A stretch of DNA of 64,000 bases from Eurosta solidaginis (Eukaryota > Arthropoda > Insecta > Diptera > Tephritidae), in the NCBI RefSeq assembly GCF_040869045.1, contig NC_090319.1, forward strand, positions 62,406,779 through 62,470,778, in the 5' to 3' direction. A program made the position numbers and the translations under genes. Below the pieces are notes generated by a model. It was not told the origin of the DNA and searched no databases. It worked only from the letters and a program-made list of their open reading frames with translations. Positions within the stretch are counted from its first letter, which is position 1. Every line of letters begins with the position of its first letter. Shown here piece after piece: positions 50,406 through 62,461 of the stretch.

Positions 50406-51789
50406 AAAACAATAAATGTACAAATGTATTTTTGGCAAGTGTTATTCTTTTATTTGTATAAAACTAAAAAGCATGAACATGGAAAACAAATTTAAGTTAA
50501 TTGTGTAAAGCATATTAGAGTTAAATTCTTAGCATGGCAGTATGCATATTAGGCCTTATCAACAATTGGCTATATCATCGCCCCTTGCTAGAAACATGAA
50601 CGTAAAAAATCTTAAGGCCAAACACATTTGGCTTTTGCTTCGTTTTGGCGCTAAACGTTGCATCAACCGCTGATTTTGAACACCCGCGTGTATATAACTA
50701 TATTCGCAAGCCACAGACTACGCAACGGGAGCGCCAAAGTAACGCAAAAGGTATTCAAAAACTTACGTTTAGGCATGCCTTGTCAGTCCATTCTTCATGA
50801 TGTCTTCAAATTTTAATTTGTTTTGCTGAATTTAATTTATTTTTTTTAATTTCCAAAAACTATTTTGGTTTTCTATCTAAAATAATTATTTTTTATATTT
50901 TTTTCCTAATGACAAAAAACCCAAATTTTGTGAATTTCCTTGCGTTCATTGTGGCAAAGACCAAGGCAAAGCCTTTACCCTTTTCGAAAAATCCATAAAT
51001 TTTTTTACATTCACCTTGTTTAGATCGTAAAAAAGTCTGACTCCCGTTAATCCTAAGCTGTTGTGATTTTAATACAATTTGTAATTGAGCTTAATGGCTG
51101 AAAAACACAGTCTTGAAAAAATCTTAAAAAATGCATATTAATTCTTCTGGCAAGATGACGATGTTACGTTCGCCTCAATGTGATGTATTTTTGAAAGAAA
51201 GTTCTGAAAAAAGTTGTTAGTTCAAACCACTGTAAATTCATACAAGTGAAAAATCTTTCTATTCCTCCATTGCCATACCTACCTGTCAAATAATAGCTGA
51301 CAGGTAGAACGGCTGTTGCGAATGGTCAGAGAATGGAAGAAGGGTTTGTTTTTTGCTCGCGGTTATAAATTGAAGTGCCATGAATTGCCCAGTTGTGTTT
51401 CAAATCAGCTTTTCTGTTAAATGTATATACAAAAAATCATATTCATTTCTAAAATCAGGTTAATAGATTAAATTTGAGCAGCCGGTTATGCAAACATTTA
51501 AAAATATATAAATAATGTAATATACCAGTCGTCTACAAAAATGTTTGAAAAACAATATTGAGCAAATGTTTTAAGTAATCGAACAGCGATTGAACAGGTG
51601 ATCGAGGCTGTTTACTATTGTGAACGTTTTTATCAAACATTCGCCACTTGTATGAATTCACAATGGTTCAAACATTTGATGAGATATTGAAATACAATTT
51701 TTATTTCTGCTTTAAACTTTATTTCGCCTACCAAAAATACTACATACATATATCGCAGCGTATTTTGGTAGGGTGTACTGTAAATATGT
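50406..51789. other. Intergenic stretch
   Basis: No supported gene. One perfect hairpin, CTACCTGTCA...TGACAGGTAG, at 51280-51308. Confidence 0.4.
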
Positions 51790-52770
51790 ATACAGCAGCG
51801 AACACGGAAATAGCAGTGGAAATTTTTTTTATCAAGTTTAATTAAATCAATTTCTCTCCTTTTTCATTTTCGATAATTAAAAAAAAAAAGTATATGATTT
51901 TTGTAACTGAAACCATGAAAAATAATCTTAAAAATTCCAAAATTCGGGAAAATGTTTCGCAATTTTCGAGCTTTTTAATTAGACTTTACTGAATTTTTTT
52001 GGGGTCTACCCCGTTATCCCCAAAATCAAAATCCCCAAAACAAAATCCCCAAAATCAAATTCCCTAAAATCAAGATCCCCATTTTATATGTGAAATAAAT
52101 TCAAATTAGGTTTAAAATCGTAACGCGTAAATAGTACACGCTTCTGTTAGCTTGTTCGGATTAGAGCCGACTAGCAGTCCTATATATGGATAAGTAAAAA
52201 TATGTATTGTCAAAACGTGAATATATAGTTATACATACATAAATATGAATGAAAGAGGAAAGAGATATTGCTATTTTTTACACGGTTATGATGTTTATCA
52301 TAGCACTGGGATTTTGTGCTTGGGGATTTTGATTTTGGGGATTTTGAATTTGTGGATTATGTGTTTGGGTATTTTTTTTTTGGGATTTCGTGGCACTCCC
52401 TTTTTTTGAGTATGCAGTTTTGTGGCGCAATCAATTTTAGTCTGTTAAAGTACAACTTAAAGGTCTCTCAAAATACGCATTGACTCTTGAATTTATTTTT
52501 TCCAAATGCTGTTTTCGATTTTCTTCCATTTAAAAAATAAAGCTATACGTAGTTCGGAATGGACGAATATAAAACACCTCTAAAAAAAGAAATTTTTTCA
52601 ACTAAAATTGATTAAGCTACAAAGATGTATACTCGAAAATATTGGAAACCTTTTTTAAAGATTGGTTTGTATCAGTGATTGAAAATGCTATGTCGCACGT
52701 TTTATTGTAAACAGATGCATATCAAAAATTTCATATTTCAAGATTTTATGACACCCAAAATAGACGGCTG
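51790..52770. mobile_element. TACAGCAG-type MITE, copy 1 (interrupted)
   Basis: Starts TACAGCAGCGAACACGG. Blocks such as GTTTTGTGGCGCAATCAA (near 52415) and AAAATACGCATTGA align with the copy at 59702. A foldback element (52001-52400) interrupts it. The right end is uncertain. Confidence 0.6.
52001..52400. mobile_element. Foldback made of AAAATCCCC minisatellite arms
   Basis: The left arm holds repeats of CCCCAAAATCAAAAT (52015-52085). The right arm holds the inverse, GGGGATTTTGATTTT (52318-52390). Arms built from short tandem repeats are characteristic of FB-type elements. It is inserted in a T run of the MITE. Confidence 0.75.
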
Positions 52771-52828
52771 TTGCGATTATGATCACACATTTAGAATAAT
52801 TAAGGGGACAAAAGAAACTGTATGAAAA

Positions 52829-54170
52829 AACAAGTAACGGTGTCTAAGTTTGGGTGTAACCGAACTTAATATATTCAGCGTGAGTTTCAATTGCACATTT
52901 CATTTCAGATAAATTACTTTTCTACATAACACGTGGCACCGACCGTTTAAAAAAAATGTCCCCCCATTTCCTCTTACAATAAAACTTGATAAGTGAAATA
53001 TCATTGATTCAAAACTATTTTTTGCTAAGTTATAGCTTATTATTCTAGCCTGCGACCCTTTTAAACCTTTTAAACTTGTTTTATATCTATGTTGCCGTGG
53101 TCTTTAACCGATCCCGTCCATTTTTACTAGACATATTTTCTGCTATAAGCAAATATATGTGTACCCAATTTTGTTACGATATGTAAATTTTTCTTCGAGT
53201 TATGGCTCCCGAAACATAGAAAATTGCTTAGAGTTTTGCTTTAAGTGTTTTCCAATTTAATGTTAATATTCAATTTAGAAAGTAAATTTCTATTCACACA
53301 AAGCTCTTTTTCGCTAAGATATAGTTTATTATTTTCGTCTACGACCCTTTTAAAAATCTTTTATATAAAAGTGGGCGTGGTCTTTAACCGATCTCGTCCA
53401 TTTTCTCTAGAAATATTTCTTGCTATAGGGAAAATTTGTGTACCCAATTTTATTAAGATCCATTAATTTTTCTTCGAGTTATGGCTCCCGAAACATAGAA
53501 AATTGCGTAGTCACAAAAGCGGCGGTACCACGCCCATTTTTTAAAATTTGAAGTTTTTCCCATTTATTGTTAGAAATCCCCTTGGGAAATGAAATACCAA
53601 TGTTATAAAGCTCTTTTTTGCAAAGATATAGCTTATTTTATTCACCCACGACCCTTTTATATAAAAGTGGGCGTGGTCCTTAACCGATTTCGTTAATTTT
53701 TCTTCAAAGCATTCCTTATAGTAAACAAAACCTCTCTGCCGAAGTTTGTTACGATAGGTTGGTTAAACGATTTTTGATTTATGATTAATAATATTTGTAA
53801 AATTGATTTTATCACAAGTGGGCGGTGCCACGCCCATTTAAAAATTTCTTTTTTCAAATTTTTATCAAGTCACAATATCAGTTCACATGTCAAATTTCAG
53901 CATACCAGGTGTATTATTTACTAAATAATCAGGTTTTTTGTGTTTTCCAAAATGTTATATATATAAAAAATGGGCGTGGTTATCATCCGATTTCGCTCAT
54001 TTTCAATACCAATCTATTCTGGGTCCAGATAAGCTCGTGTACGAAATTTGTTGAAGACGGACGGAGGGCATTGCTATATGTATCTCGATTCCTTTATACC
54101 TGTACAACCAACCGTTATCCAATCAAAGTTAATATACTCTGTGTGCAAAGCACGCTGAATATAATAAAAC
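52829..54170 (+). mobile_element. Hairpin-family element, copy c
   Basis: Starts AACAAGTAACGGTG, then GTTTGGGTGTAACCGAAC and TATTCAGCGTG. It ends CACGCTGAATATAATA, an inverse end pair that differs in sequence from copies a and b yet still pairs, so the ends co-vary. An internal duplication of about 285 bp (GAGTTATGGCTCCCGAAACA at 53198 and 53477) is present. Confidence 0.75.
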
Positions 54171-54904
54171 TTCGTTTGCGTTTTCACAAAAAATTCTAAT
54201 TTTGGATTACTTTTGTTTACAATAAAACGTGCGATATTACTCAGGAGTTTTTTTTTTGCCATTGGTCCGGCGCTCTGAACATGATCTAAATTCTGATAGA
54301 ATTTCGTTTGGACTTTTTGTTTTGCTATTTGCTCCGACCTAAATTACGATGCAGCTCGTGGCAGAGCATAAGGAATGCTATCACTTTTTTATGATACGGC
54401 TCTGCTCTATGTTCTGTTCTTGTTCAGAGCCTTAAATTATGGAAAATGAAAAAAAAAAAAAAAATTTAACTGACGAAATTTGATCAAAATTACGCCTACT
54501 ATTTTCGTATTCGTGCAGTATGTGCTTAGTACTAATAAGCTTGTATTTTATGACAGCAAACTAAGGACACTGCTACGCATCTGAATAGGAGGTACAAAAT
54601 CTCTCTCAAACCGCGTGGTCGCATAAGCTCCTTTTTGATATGATTCTAGAGATCAAATAAAATCACTCGAACTGAGAGCAAAACTAACCGTTTGTAATTT
54701 TTATTATTATTATTATTTTTTAAGTCGCTATTCGTACCGAGTTTTTTATTCGTTCAGAATGATATACAATGAAGAAAAACAGCAAGGAAATATTCAAAAA
54801 TATTAGTACTGAATTTTCCGTCCCTAGCCTTTTTACATGGTGATTTCCTATCCATCACTTTCTCCTTAACCTTTCCTCCTCGACATTATTAGTCCATTTT
54901 TTCT
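54171..54904. other. Intergenic spacer
   Basis: Contains a hairpin GGCTCTG...CAGAGCC (54398-54431) and a TTA microsatellite (54700-54718). No gene. Confidence 0.4.
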
Positions 54905-55305
54905 TGTTGTTGTTGTTACGATAAGGTTCTCCCCGAAGGCTTTGGGGTGTGTTATCGATGTGATGGTCCTTTGCCGGATACATATCTGGTACGCTCCGGT
55001 AACACAGCCCCATTAAGGTGCTAGCTGGACCATCTCGGGAACGATTTATATGGCCACATTAAACTTTCAGGCCATCCCTCCCTCCCCACCCCCAAGCTCA
55101 TCATGGAGCCAGAGCCTCGTCTGTTAGTGTAACGGGATTCGCCGCGCGAAGGTGAGTTTGACAATTGGGTTTGGAGAAGCTATATATTGCGCTGGCAACC
55201 TGAAGGGTTGCGCTACACAACCCCTTGAATCTGGTATTTTAGTCGTCTCTGACGACAGGCATACCTACCGCGGGTATATTCTAACCCCCTAACCCGTTTG
55301 GGGGT
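54905..55305 (-). repeat. (CAA)n-tailed dispersed repeat, copy directly after LINE B
   Basis: On minus: GGGTTAGGGGGTTAGAATAT, GCCTGTCGTCAGAGACGAC, the CCTTCGGGGAGAACC block, then GTAACAACAACAACAA. It lies on the same strand as LINE B and 3' of it, separated by about 100 bases of purine-rich sequence. It may be that LINE's 3' end or a separate insertion. Confidence 0.8.
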
Positions 55306-55341
55306 CTCATTTTTTTCTCTTTTGCCCTTATCCCTATTCCC

Positions 55342-58300
55342 CTTCCTCCTCCTCTCTTTCTTTTCATAACTGCCCTCTTTCCTCATTTGTCCTTCATTTA
55401 AACCTCTTCTTTACAACTACTTTCATATCTCTCGCTTTTTGGCCCTCAGATTTCCACCTAATCTCCGAAAATAAGCACAGAACCCCTGTTGTTGTAGCAA
55501 TGTTTCGGCCCACCTAATAGCTGCGACCGAGCACAAATTGTCATCAATATCCTCTAACGGGAATCCAAGGAAACTTGCTGTTTCGACAGGGGTGAACCAT
55601 AACGAAAGGGGTGTTAGAGGCGTTGGTTCCACATTACAATTAAAGAGATGGTTGGTGTCATGTGGGGACACATTGCAAGCGGGGCATACATTTTGTATGT
55701 CGGGGTTGATTCTGGATATGTAAGAGTTTAACCTGTTACAGTATCCAGAACGAAGTTGAGCCAGAGTGACTGGCGTTTCCCTGGGTACTGTTCCCCGAGT
55801 TTTTTTGGGTACTGTTCCCCGAGTACTGGATTCACCGGGCAATTCCCGGCATAAAGGTCCGACGCCTGTTTGTGGAGTTCACCAAGGACCTGCTTGTGTT
55901 TTTTGCATCATACGGCTAGTTCTCAGGTGCCGTATTTCCTCAAAATGCTTACGGAGATGACTCCTTAAGTCCCTAGGCGGTGCTGGCTCATCAATCAGAT
56001 GACTGTTGGGATGCCCAGGTTTCTGGGTATTCAACAGGAACTCTTTGGTTAGCATCTCATTTCTCTCCTTGATGGGGAGTATTCTCGCCTCATTATGTAG
56101 ATGGTGTTCTGGGGACATAAGAAAACAGCCCGTGGCGGTTCTGAGCGCAGTATTTTGGCAGGCCTGTAGCTTCTTCCAGTGGGTAGTTTTTAGGCTTGGC
56201 GACCATACAGGGGACGCGTAACACGCAAACGGCTGGCCAATTGCTTTGTATGTGGTAATGATCGTTTCTTTTCTTTTCCCCAAGTACTGCCAGCAAGGGA
56301 TTTGAGGATTTATTACGGCTCTGGATTTTCGGAACAATTACGGTTGCGTGCTCACCAAAATGTAGATCCTGATCAAACGTCACACCCAAGATTTTGGGGG
56401 TGTAGGACAGTCGGTAGCGTAGTGCCATCGACGTGGATGTTCAAAATGGTCGACATTTAGGACGTCCGAGTTGCAAATAGGGTCGCGGATGATTTAGTCG
56501 GTGATAATGCCAGGTTTCGCGAGTCGAAAAAACTGGAGAGATCAGGGAGGTAGCCGTTTATTCTGTTGCAAAGCTCATCGATCTTTGGGCCCGGGCCTGT
56601 GGCCATTATTGTGCAGTCATCGGCATAAGAAACGATAGTAACTCCTTCTGGTGGAGAAGGTAGTTTTGATATGTAAAAATTAAACAAAAGTGGGGATAGG
56701 ACACCACCCTGAGGCACCCCTTGTTTAATTCTTCTTGGCTTTGATATTTCATTTCCGATGCCTGCCGACCACCCAGATAATTTGCGGTCCACCTTTTAAG
56801 ACATGGGGAAAGGGTAGACCCTTCCAAGTCTTGCAGTAACGTGCCATGGTTGACCGTATCAAAAGCTTTTGATAGGTCTAGCGCTACGAGTACTGTTCTA
56901 TGGTGGGGCTTCTGATTTAGAACACAATTTATCTGGGTGCTAATGGTATTTAGCGCGGTGGTGGTGCTATGGAGTTTTCTAAAGCCATGCTGATGACAGG
57001 CTAGCTGCAAATTTTCTTTGAAGTGGGGGAGCAAAATGGCTTCAAGCGTCTTGGCTACTGGCGATAGGAGAGATATCGGGCGATATGACTCTCCTATGTT
57101 AGCTGGTTTCCCAGGCTTTAGTAGCGGGACCACTTTGGCCATTTTCCATTTTTCGGGTATGACAAAGGTGGAAAGAGACAGGTTGAAAAAAAAAATGTGC
57201 TAAATATTTGAAACCCTTTTTCCCTGGGCTTTTAAGGATCGGCATGGCTATGCCGTCTGGGCCCACTGCTTTGGATGGTTTAGCATGACCGATGGCATCC
57301 TCAACCTCTTTGGCGGTGATGGTAATTGGTGACGCGCTGAACTTATGTTTACGTGCGCGTCTGTTGGCCCTCCGTCTATTTTTGTCGACCGTAGAATGCA
57401 TTATGTATTGTCGGCAGAAAGCGCTCGCGCATTTTTTCGCATCCGACAGCACTTTGTCGCCAAAGGCGATGGAAACTTTGTCATTGTGCCTAGACGGATT
57501 CGATAGGGACTTTACAGTGGACCAAAGTTTACCTACACCGGCAGAGAGGTTACAACCGCTAAGGTGCTCCTCCCATTTCGCCCGCTTGTGTTCATCCACA
57601 AGCAATCTGATGCGTTGGTTTATGTCCCTTATTTGGGGGTCGCCGGGATCGAGCTGTCTTATAAGGTCACGTTCTCTCGCTAAACATGCGGCCTCTGCCG
57701 GGAAGTGGGGCCAAATTTCGGGAATTCTACCGGCGGGAATGAAACGAGCCGAGGCGGATTCAATGACCTTGCGGAAAGCACGCTCCCCTTGGCGGGCATC
57801 AGTTGGGATAGGGAGGGCAGCAAAGCGGTTGTCTGTATAGGATTTGTATTCGTCCCACTTTCCTTTTTTAAAGTTAACGAAAGCGCGTTTTTCTGCGACG
57901 ATGAAGTCGGCGGAACGCTCGAACGAAATAAGTATAGGCAGGTGGTCGGATGCCAATGTTACCATCGGCTGCCAGTTGAAGCAGTTTACGAGTTCTGGGC
58001 TCACGATTGAAATATCCGGCGAACTGTGACAGCTTCCTACCATACGTGTGGGGGCGTCTCCTTTTATAGTGCAGAACGTCGTTTCTTCTATTTGATCCGC
58101 TAACATCTCACCCCTACTGTCCACCCGCAAGTTTGAATGCAATAGATCGTGATGGGCATTGAAATCGCCTAAGATAATGCGATTATTTCCAGTGAGTACG
58201 CCGCTGATATCAGGACGGTATCCACTGGGGCAATAGGTGATAGGAGGGATGTAGATGTTGATGATTTCTAGATTTGCATCGCCCGACCGGACGTTCAAAG

Positions 58301-58870
58301 ACACTGTCCCTGCGGTTGATATCGGGATCAAATATATGATATTACACAGTGTGGTGTATGATAAACGCGAGTCCGCCTCCATTTCCGCTCTCGCGATCTT
58401 TTCTGTGAAGATTATACCCAGAACAGGTCTGCAATGCAGATCTTGCTGTGAGTTTAGTCTCTTGAATCGCAGCAATGCGGATGTTGTGCCGCTTCATGAA
58501 GTCGACTATCTCTGTGATCTTCCCAGTTAATCCATTACAGTTTAACTGCAGAATTCTGAAGTGCATAGGGGGAGACGTCGTCACTCTGGGAGTAAGTCAC
58601 GGGTGACTACGCCTTGGTTGTGGAAGGTCAGAACGCGATTGCTGTTGAGGCCCTGGGACTAGACGTCATTGGGTAGGCATTGGGGTACCCGGTGTATCCC
58701 TTACACGAGACACACTGACAAGAGTATGACCGTCCTAAAACGATTCTTTTCCGGCAGATGCAGCAAAACCATTTCTCAGGACCGGGGTCAGGAGACGGAC
58801 CCGGATTGGGTTAGATACCTTCCCGGAGCAAGAGAATATGGAGCAGTCCCGCTGCAAGGAGCTGCTGGGA
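55342..58870 (-). pseudogene. LINE copy B: endonuclease-RT, broken
   Basis: Non-LTR retrotransposon reading right to left. 58820-58680: Cys-rich WFCCICRKRI block of an upstream ORF. 58584-58000: apurinic-type endonuclease (LQLNCNGLTGK, AAIQETKL, GDFNAHH, SDHLPI). 57142-56606: RT (PISLLSPVAKTLE, DLSKAFDTVNHG), then SYADDCTIMA. 56428-55423: thumb and C-terminus with CPACNVSPHDTNHLFNC. Frame changes near 58400, 57180 (A-run), 56780, 56430, 56330 and 55850 break the ORF. Endonuclease plus RT layout fits the Jockey/I superfamily. Confidence 0.85.
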
Positions 58871-59701
58871 GGATGAGAATTTGTGGGAGGGACGCAACAA
58901 ATTAAATGGGGTTACACTGAAATGGCAGTCCTTGGTCGGGAAAAATCCCGAGTCGCTCCGGTACATAGAACCGACGGCCTTGGAAAGCGCACAGAACCCT
59001 TCTAAGTAGATAGTGTTCGTAGTGGGTAACCGTATATTCCGCCATTTCCAGGGTAAACTAATAATTACACACATCATATTGGAACAGAAGGCAATCATTT
59101 TTGAAATAAAACAGTTGGCAAAAACTATTTCGAATTCTTTAACGTAAAACTGAGTGTATTTGATATTGAAAGGCATGATGGGCGTTTTTCGAACAATGAT
59201 TTTTGTGTTATATCTTTTTTAAAATATTTAATAATAAGTTTCAATGGTTGACCTTATAAATGTTTATATATATGACATTGAATACTTCATTATGAGACCA
59301 ATTCGATTGTTATGACGATTTCGATGAAGAACAACGTCGTAGCTCATTTAATTCCTTTAGATCTCTCATAATAGTAAATTTCTATAAGCTGAGTTTTGAA
59401 ATATTTAACTTTTCTTACTTAATATGAGATATTACTAAGAATAGAAAAGCAAAGAAAATCGCGATAAAAAAACTTATATATTTAAATTAAACTAATGTTA
59501 TCTTAACATAAATTAGATTTTAGTAGCCACAACGTATAAAAGTAACGAGAAAAGTTTACATGAGCACAGCGTATAATACGAATTCGAAATCAAGCAGTTC
59601 ACAACAAGGATCTCAATTCATCAATTATATTAAATTAGAGTTACATAGTAAACTTATTAAAAAATGTCATGCATTAACTTTCCGATATATGACTGAGTAC
59701 A
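58871..59701. other. Intergenic stretch
   Basis: The first 150 bases may still be LINE B 5' region; the remainder is AT-rich with nothing recognisable. Confidence 0.4.
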
Positions 59702-60327
59702 TACAGCAGGATACAGAAAAATAGCAGTAGCAAATTTTCTCAAATTTCGGAAATTTAATTCTACTTTTTTATTTTCGATAATTTAAGCAAAAACTTCTTT
59801 GAAGTTTGTAACTGAACTATGCAAACCAATCTCAATAACGTTTTCAAAGAAGTTCGTAAGTTTTACGAAAATTTCAAATATTTTATTTGAAACTGAAACT
59901 TTTTGAGAATGCAGCTTTGCAGCCCAATCAATTATAGTCTCAAAATACTCGCATTGATTTTTGAAAACATTTTTCCCTTAAGGAGTTTCGGATTATCTTC
60001 ACATAAAAAAAGTTTCACACTTCGTTTGGAGGAAAACATAAAACACCATTCGGAAATAAAACTGCCAAAAATCAATACGAATTTTGAGACATACAACCTG
60101 CATATTTTTAAACTAAAATTGCCTGGCTACTAAACTGCTTATCGAAAAAATGAGCTAAAATTTCGATATTTTTGAATTTTTCGAAAATGTTTTTGAAATT
60201 GGTTTGTATAGTTACTGTTACAAAGTTCACTGATGCTATTGCGTAAATTATTAAAAACAAAAAAGAAACACTTAATTTACGAAATTTTACACAAATAGCC
60301 ACTGCTGGTTTTCTGTTCGCTGCTGTA
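59702..60327. mobile_element. TACAGCAG-type MITE, copy 2
   Basis: Inverted ends: TACAGCAGGATACAGAAAAA at the left and TTTTCTGTTCGCTGCTGTA at the right. 626 bp, no coding capacity. It lies about 110 bases downstream of the MICU3-like stop codon. Confidence 0.7.
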
Positions 60328-60434
60328 CCTTTCTCACAAACATGAACTAAAAAAACTAAAAATATAAAATAATATTAAATCTAGTAAGGCAACAAATCAG
60401 GCCATTAAATTCACGATAAAACAAAAATCTCAAT

Positions 60435-61202
60435 CTAAACAAACCACCCTCTCTCTTCAAAATATCGGCAAGCACGTCGACGCCATATAGTCAATAGAGG
60501 AGTTTTCACCTCAAAAAATTCATCATTTTTCGCATTGTATATAAGCATGTGATCATCACTTACTTTAAAGCCACGATGTACACGATCTTTCATGATTGCA
60601 ATAAATTCTCTATACGATAGCATACCGTCGCCATTATCATCGAAAATAGCAAACACTGTGTCAATCAAATGTTTGCTCAGCTTAAAGCCAGTGCATATTT
60701 TTACGGCACGTGAAAATTCACCTAAAAGCGAAATAGCGAAGAAAATTTATTTTTAAATTAGTCTCTAAAAAAAAACTGCAAAATTATCAAACATACTTTG
60801 CGATATAGCACGATCGGCAAGCGTATACATGCGCATAGCAATAGCAAAATCCTCAAGATTATTGAGAAAACGACAAAAGTCACGAAACTCTTCGAATGTT
60901 ATGCCATGCTCCACCTTAATGCGATCCATTAAACGCTCCAAATAGGCATCATACTCCTCGGTATTTAGGTATGTGTAACGCAACAAAATCTTGGCAAAAT
61001 CATTTTCTGTAATCGCAACATTGCCTTTCGAAAATTCATTAAATTCCAATTCAAGCACCTCAGTTTGCAAATTATCCATGAATTTGTGAAAGCCATCATA
61101 GTTGAGACCTTGGTTACCCTTCTTGCCAAACAAATGTATTTGAAGTGTTGTGTCTATGCGATGTTTGCGTTGCAGACCCTCCTCATCGTCGATGTAGTCG
61201 TC
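60435..61202 (-). CDS. MICU3: MICU3-like mitochondrial calcium uptake regulator, last two exons
   Basis: MICU proteins gate the mitochondrial calcium uniporter from the intermembrane space through EF-hands (family knowledge). Exons on minus: 61202-60797 and 60721-60435 (TAG), joined across a 75-bp intron with matching phase. Order seen: LHLFGKKG-type block (read as QIHLFGKKGNQGLNYDG), FMDNLQTEVLELEF, FEEFRDFCRFLNNLEDFAIA, SRAVKICTGFKLS, then a canonical EF-hand FDDNGDGMLSYREF followed by IAIMKDRVHRGF. NLEDFAIA and the KDR(V/L)HRG end fit MICU2/3 better than MICU1. The C-terminus ends RYFEERGWFV. Upstream exons lie right of 61203, probably beyond the window. The gene symbol is my best match among paralogues. 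Confidence 0.88.
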
Positions 61203-61504
61203 CTGTGGCCAATTATGAAGAAATTATGTTTTTTTTATTATGGTGTGATGAGTTTTAAGGCTTATTAATGTAGCAAGTGATGAGTTTGTGAAGAACCCTT
61301 CCATGCGTTAATTAATTTAAGTAAACAATTTTTGGAGTTGGTATATTTCGGTTAAAACTAGTATATATTATAGCTATGCCATTCGATAAACATCATTAAG
61401 AAAATTGTGGTTTCCAAAGGTTTCATAAAGAAGTGATATATTGGAAGTCTTTAAAAGGTCATGAATGACAATTGAAGGAAAGAATCAGTAGTTAGCGAAG
61501 AAAC

Positions 61505-62117
61505 TTCGGTGGATCAAAAAATAACTGTACCCCGTAATGGCATAAACTAATTGAGATAGATATAGACTTCTATATATCTTAATAACCTAGGCGAAAAAAG
61601 AAATTCATTTAGCTGTCCGTCCTTCTGTCCCTAAACATGATAACTTGAGTAAATTTTGAAGTATCTAAATGAAATTGAGTAAGTAAATTCCTGGGCACTC
61701 ATCTCAGATCGCTATTTAAAATGAACGAAATCGGACTATAACCACGCCCACTTTTTCGATATCGAAAATTTCGAAAAACCGAAAAAGTGCGATAATTCAT
61801 TACCAAAGACGGATAAAGCGATGAAATTTGGTGGGTGGCTTGACCTTATGACGCAGAATAGAAAATTAGTAAAATTTTGGCCAATGGGCATGACACCGCC
61901 CACTTTTGAAAGAAGGTAATTTAAAAGTTTTGCAGGCTGTAATTTGGTAGTCGTTCAAGATATCATGATGAAATTTAGCAGGAACGTTACTCCTGTTACT
62001 ATATGTGTTTTGAATAAAAACTAGGAATATCGGATGACGAACACGCTCACTTAAAAAAATTTGTTTAAAGTCCAATTTAAACAAAAAAATTAATATCTTT
62101 TCAGTATATAAGTAAAT
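61505..62117 (-). mobile_element. Hairpin-family fragment, copy d
   Basis: Reads inverted relative to copy b: ATCGGACTATAACCACGCCC and TTTTTCGATATCGAAAATTT match the inverse of 36160-36260. Only the right-hand part of the family is present. Confidence 0.7.
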
Positions 62118-62119
62118 TA

Positions 62120-62461
62120 GGGGGACTCATGTAACCGTATAAATGCCTTATAAAGTGTGTAAACGTATAAATTTATCTAGTTTACGCACGAGCTGTCAAA
62201 TTTTGTATGAAAAATCATTTACACAATTTGTATAAATTTACGCGCACATTTCATTGTGTAAACGCGGTAAATTCAAAGGAATCAATCCTTGCAGACATTA
62301 CAGACGGCATTTTCATCAAAAATCTCCAACATCAGCAAGTAAAGGCTGATTTTTCACTTAGTCTTGGCATTTTTTAATTTGTATAACAATCAAAAAATAT
62401 TGTTCGGCAATAATACAGCTGATAAACAATCAAGTTTATCAAGAGTATTACTAGGTGCGTT
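62120..62461. mobile_element. MITE, GGGGGACTCATG type, interrupted copy
   Basis: Colinear with 13848-14190, with scattered differences and a small deletion, up to CTAGGTGCGTT. It then switches to LINE sequence. The right part of the MITE is not in the window. Confidence 0.85.
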
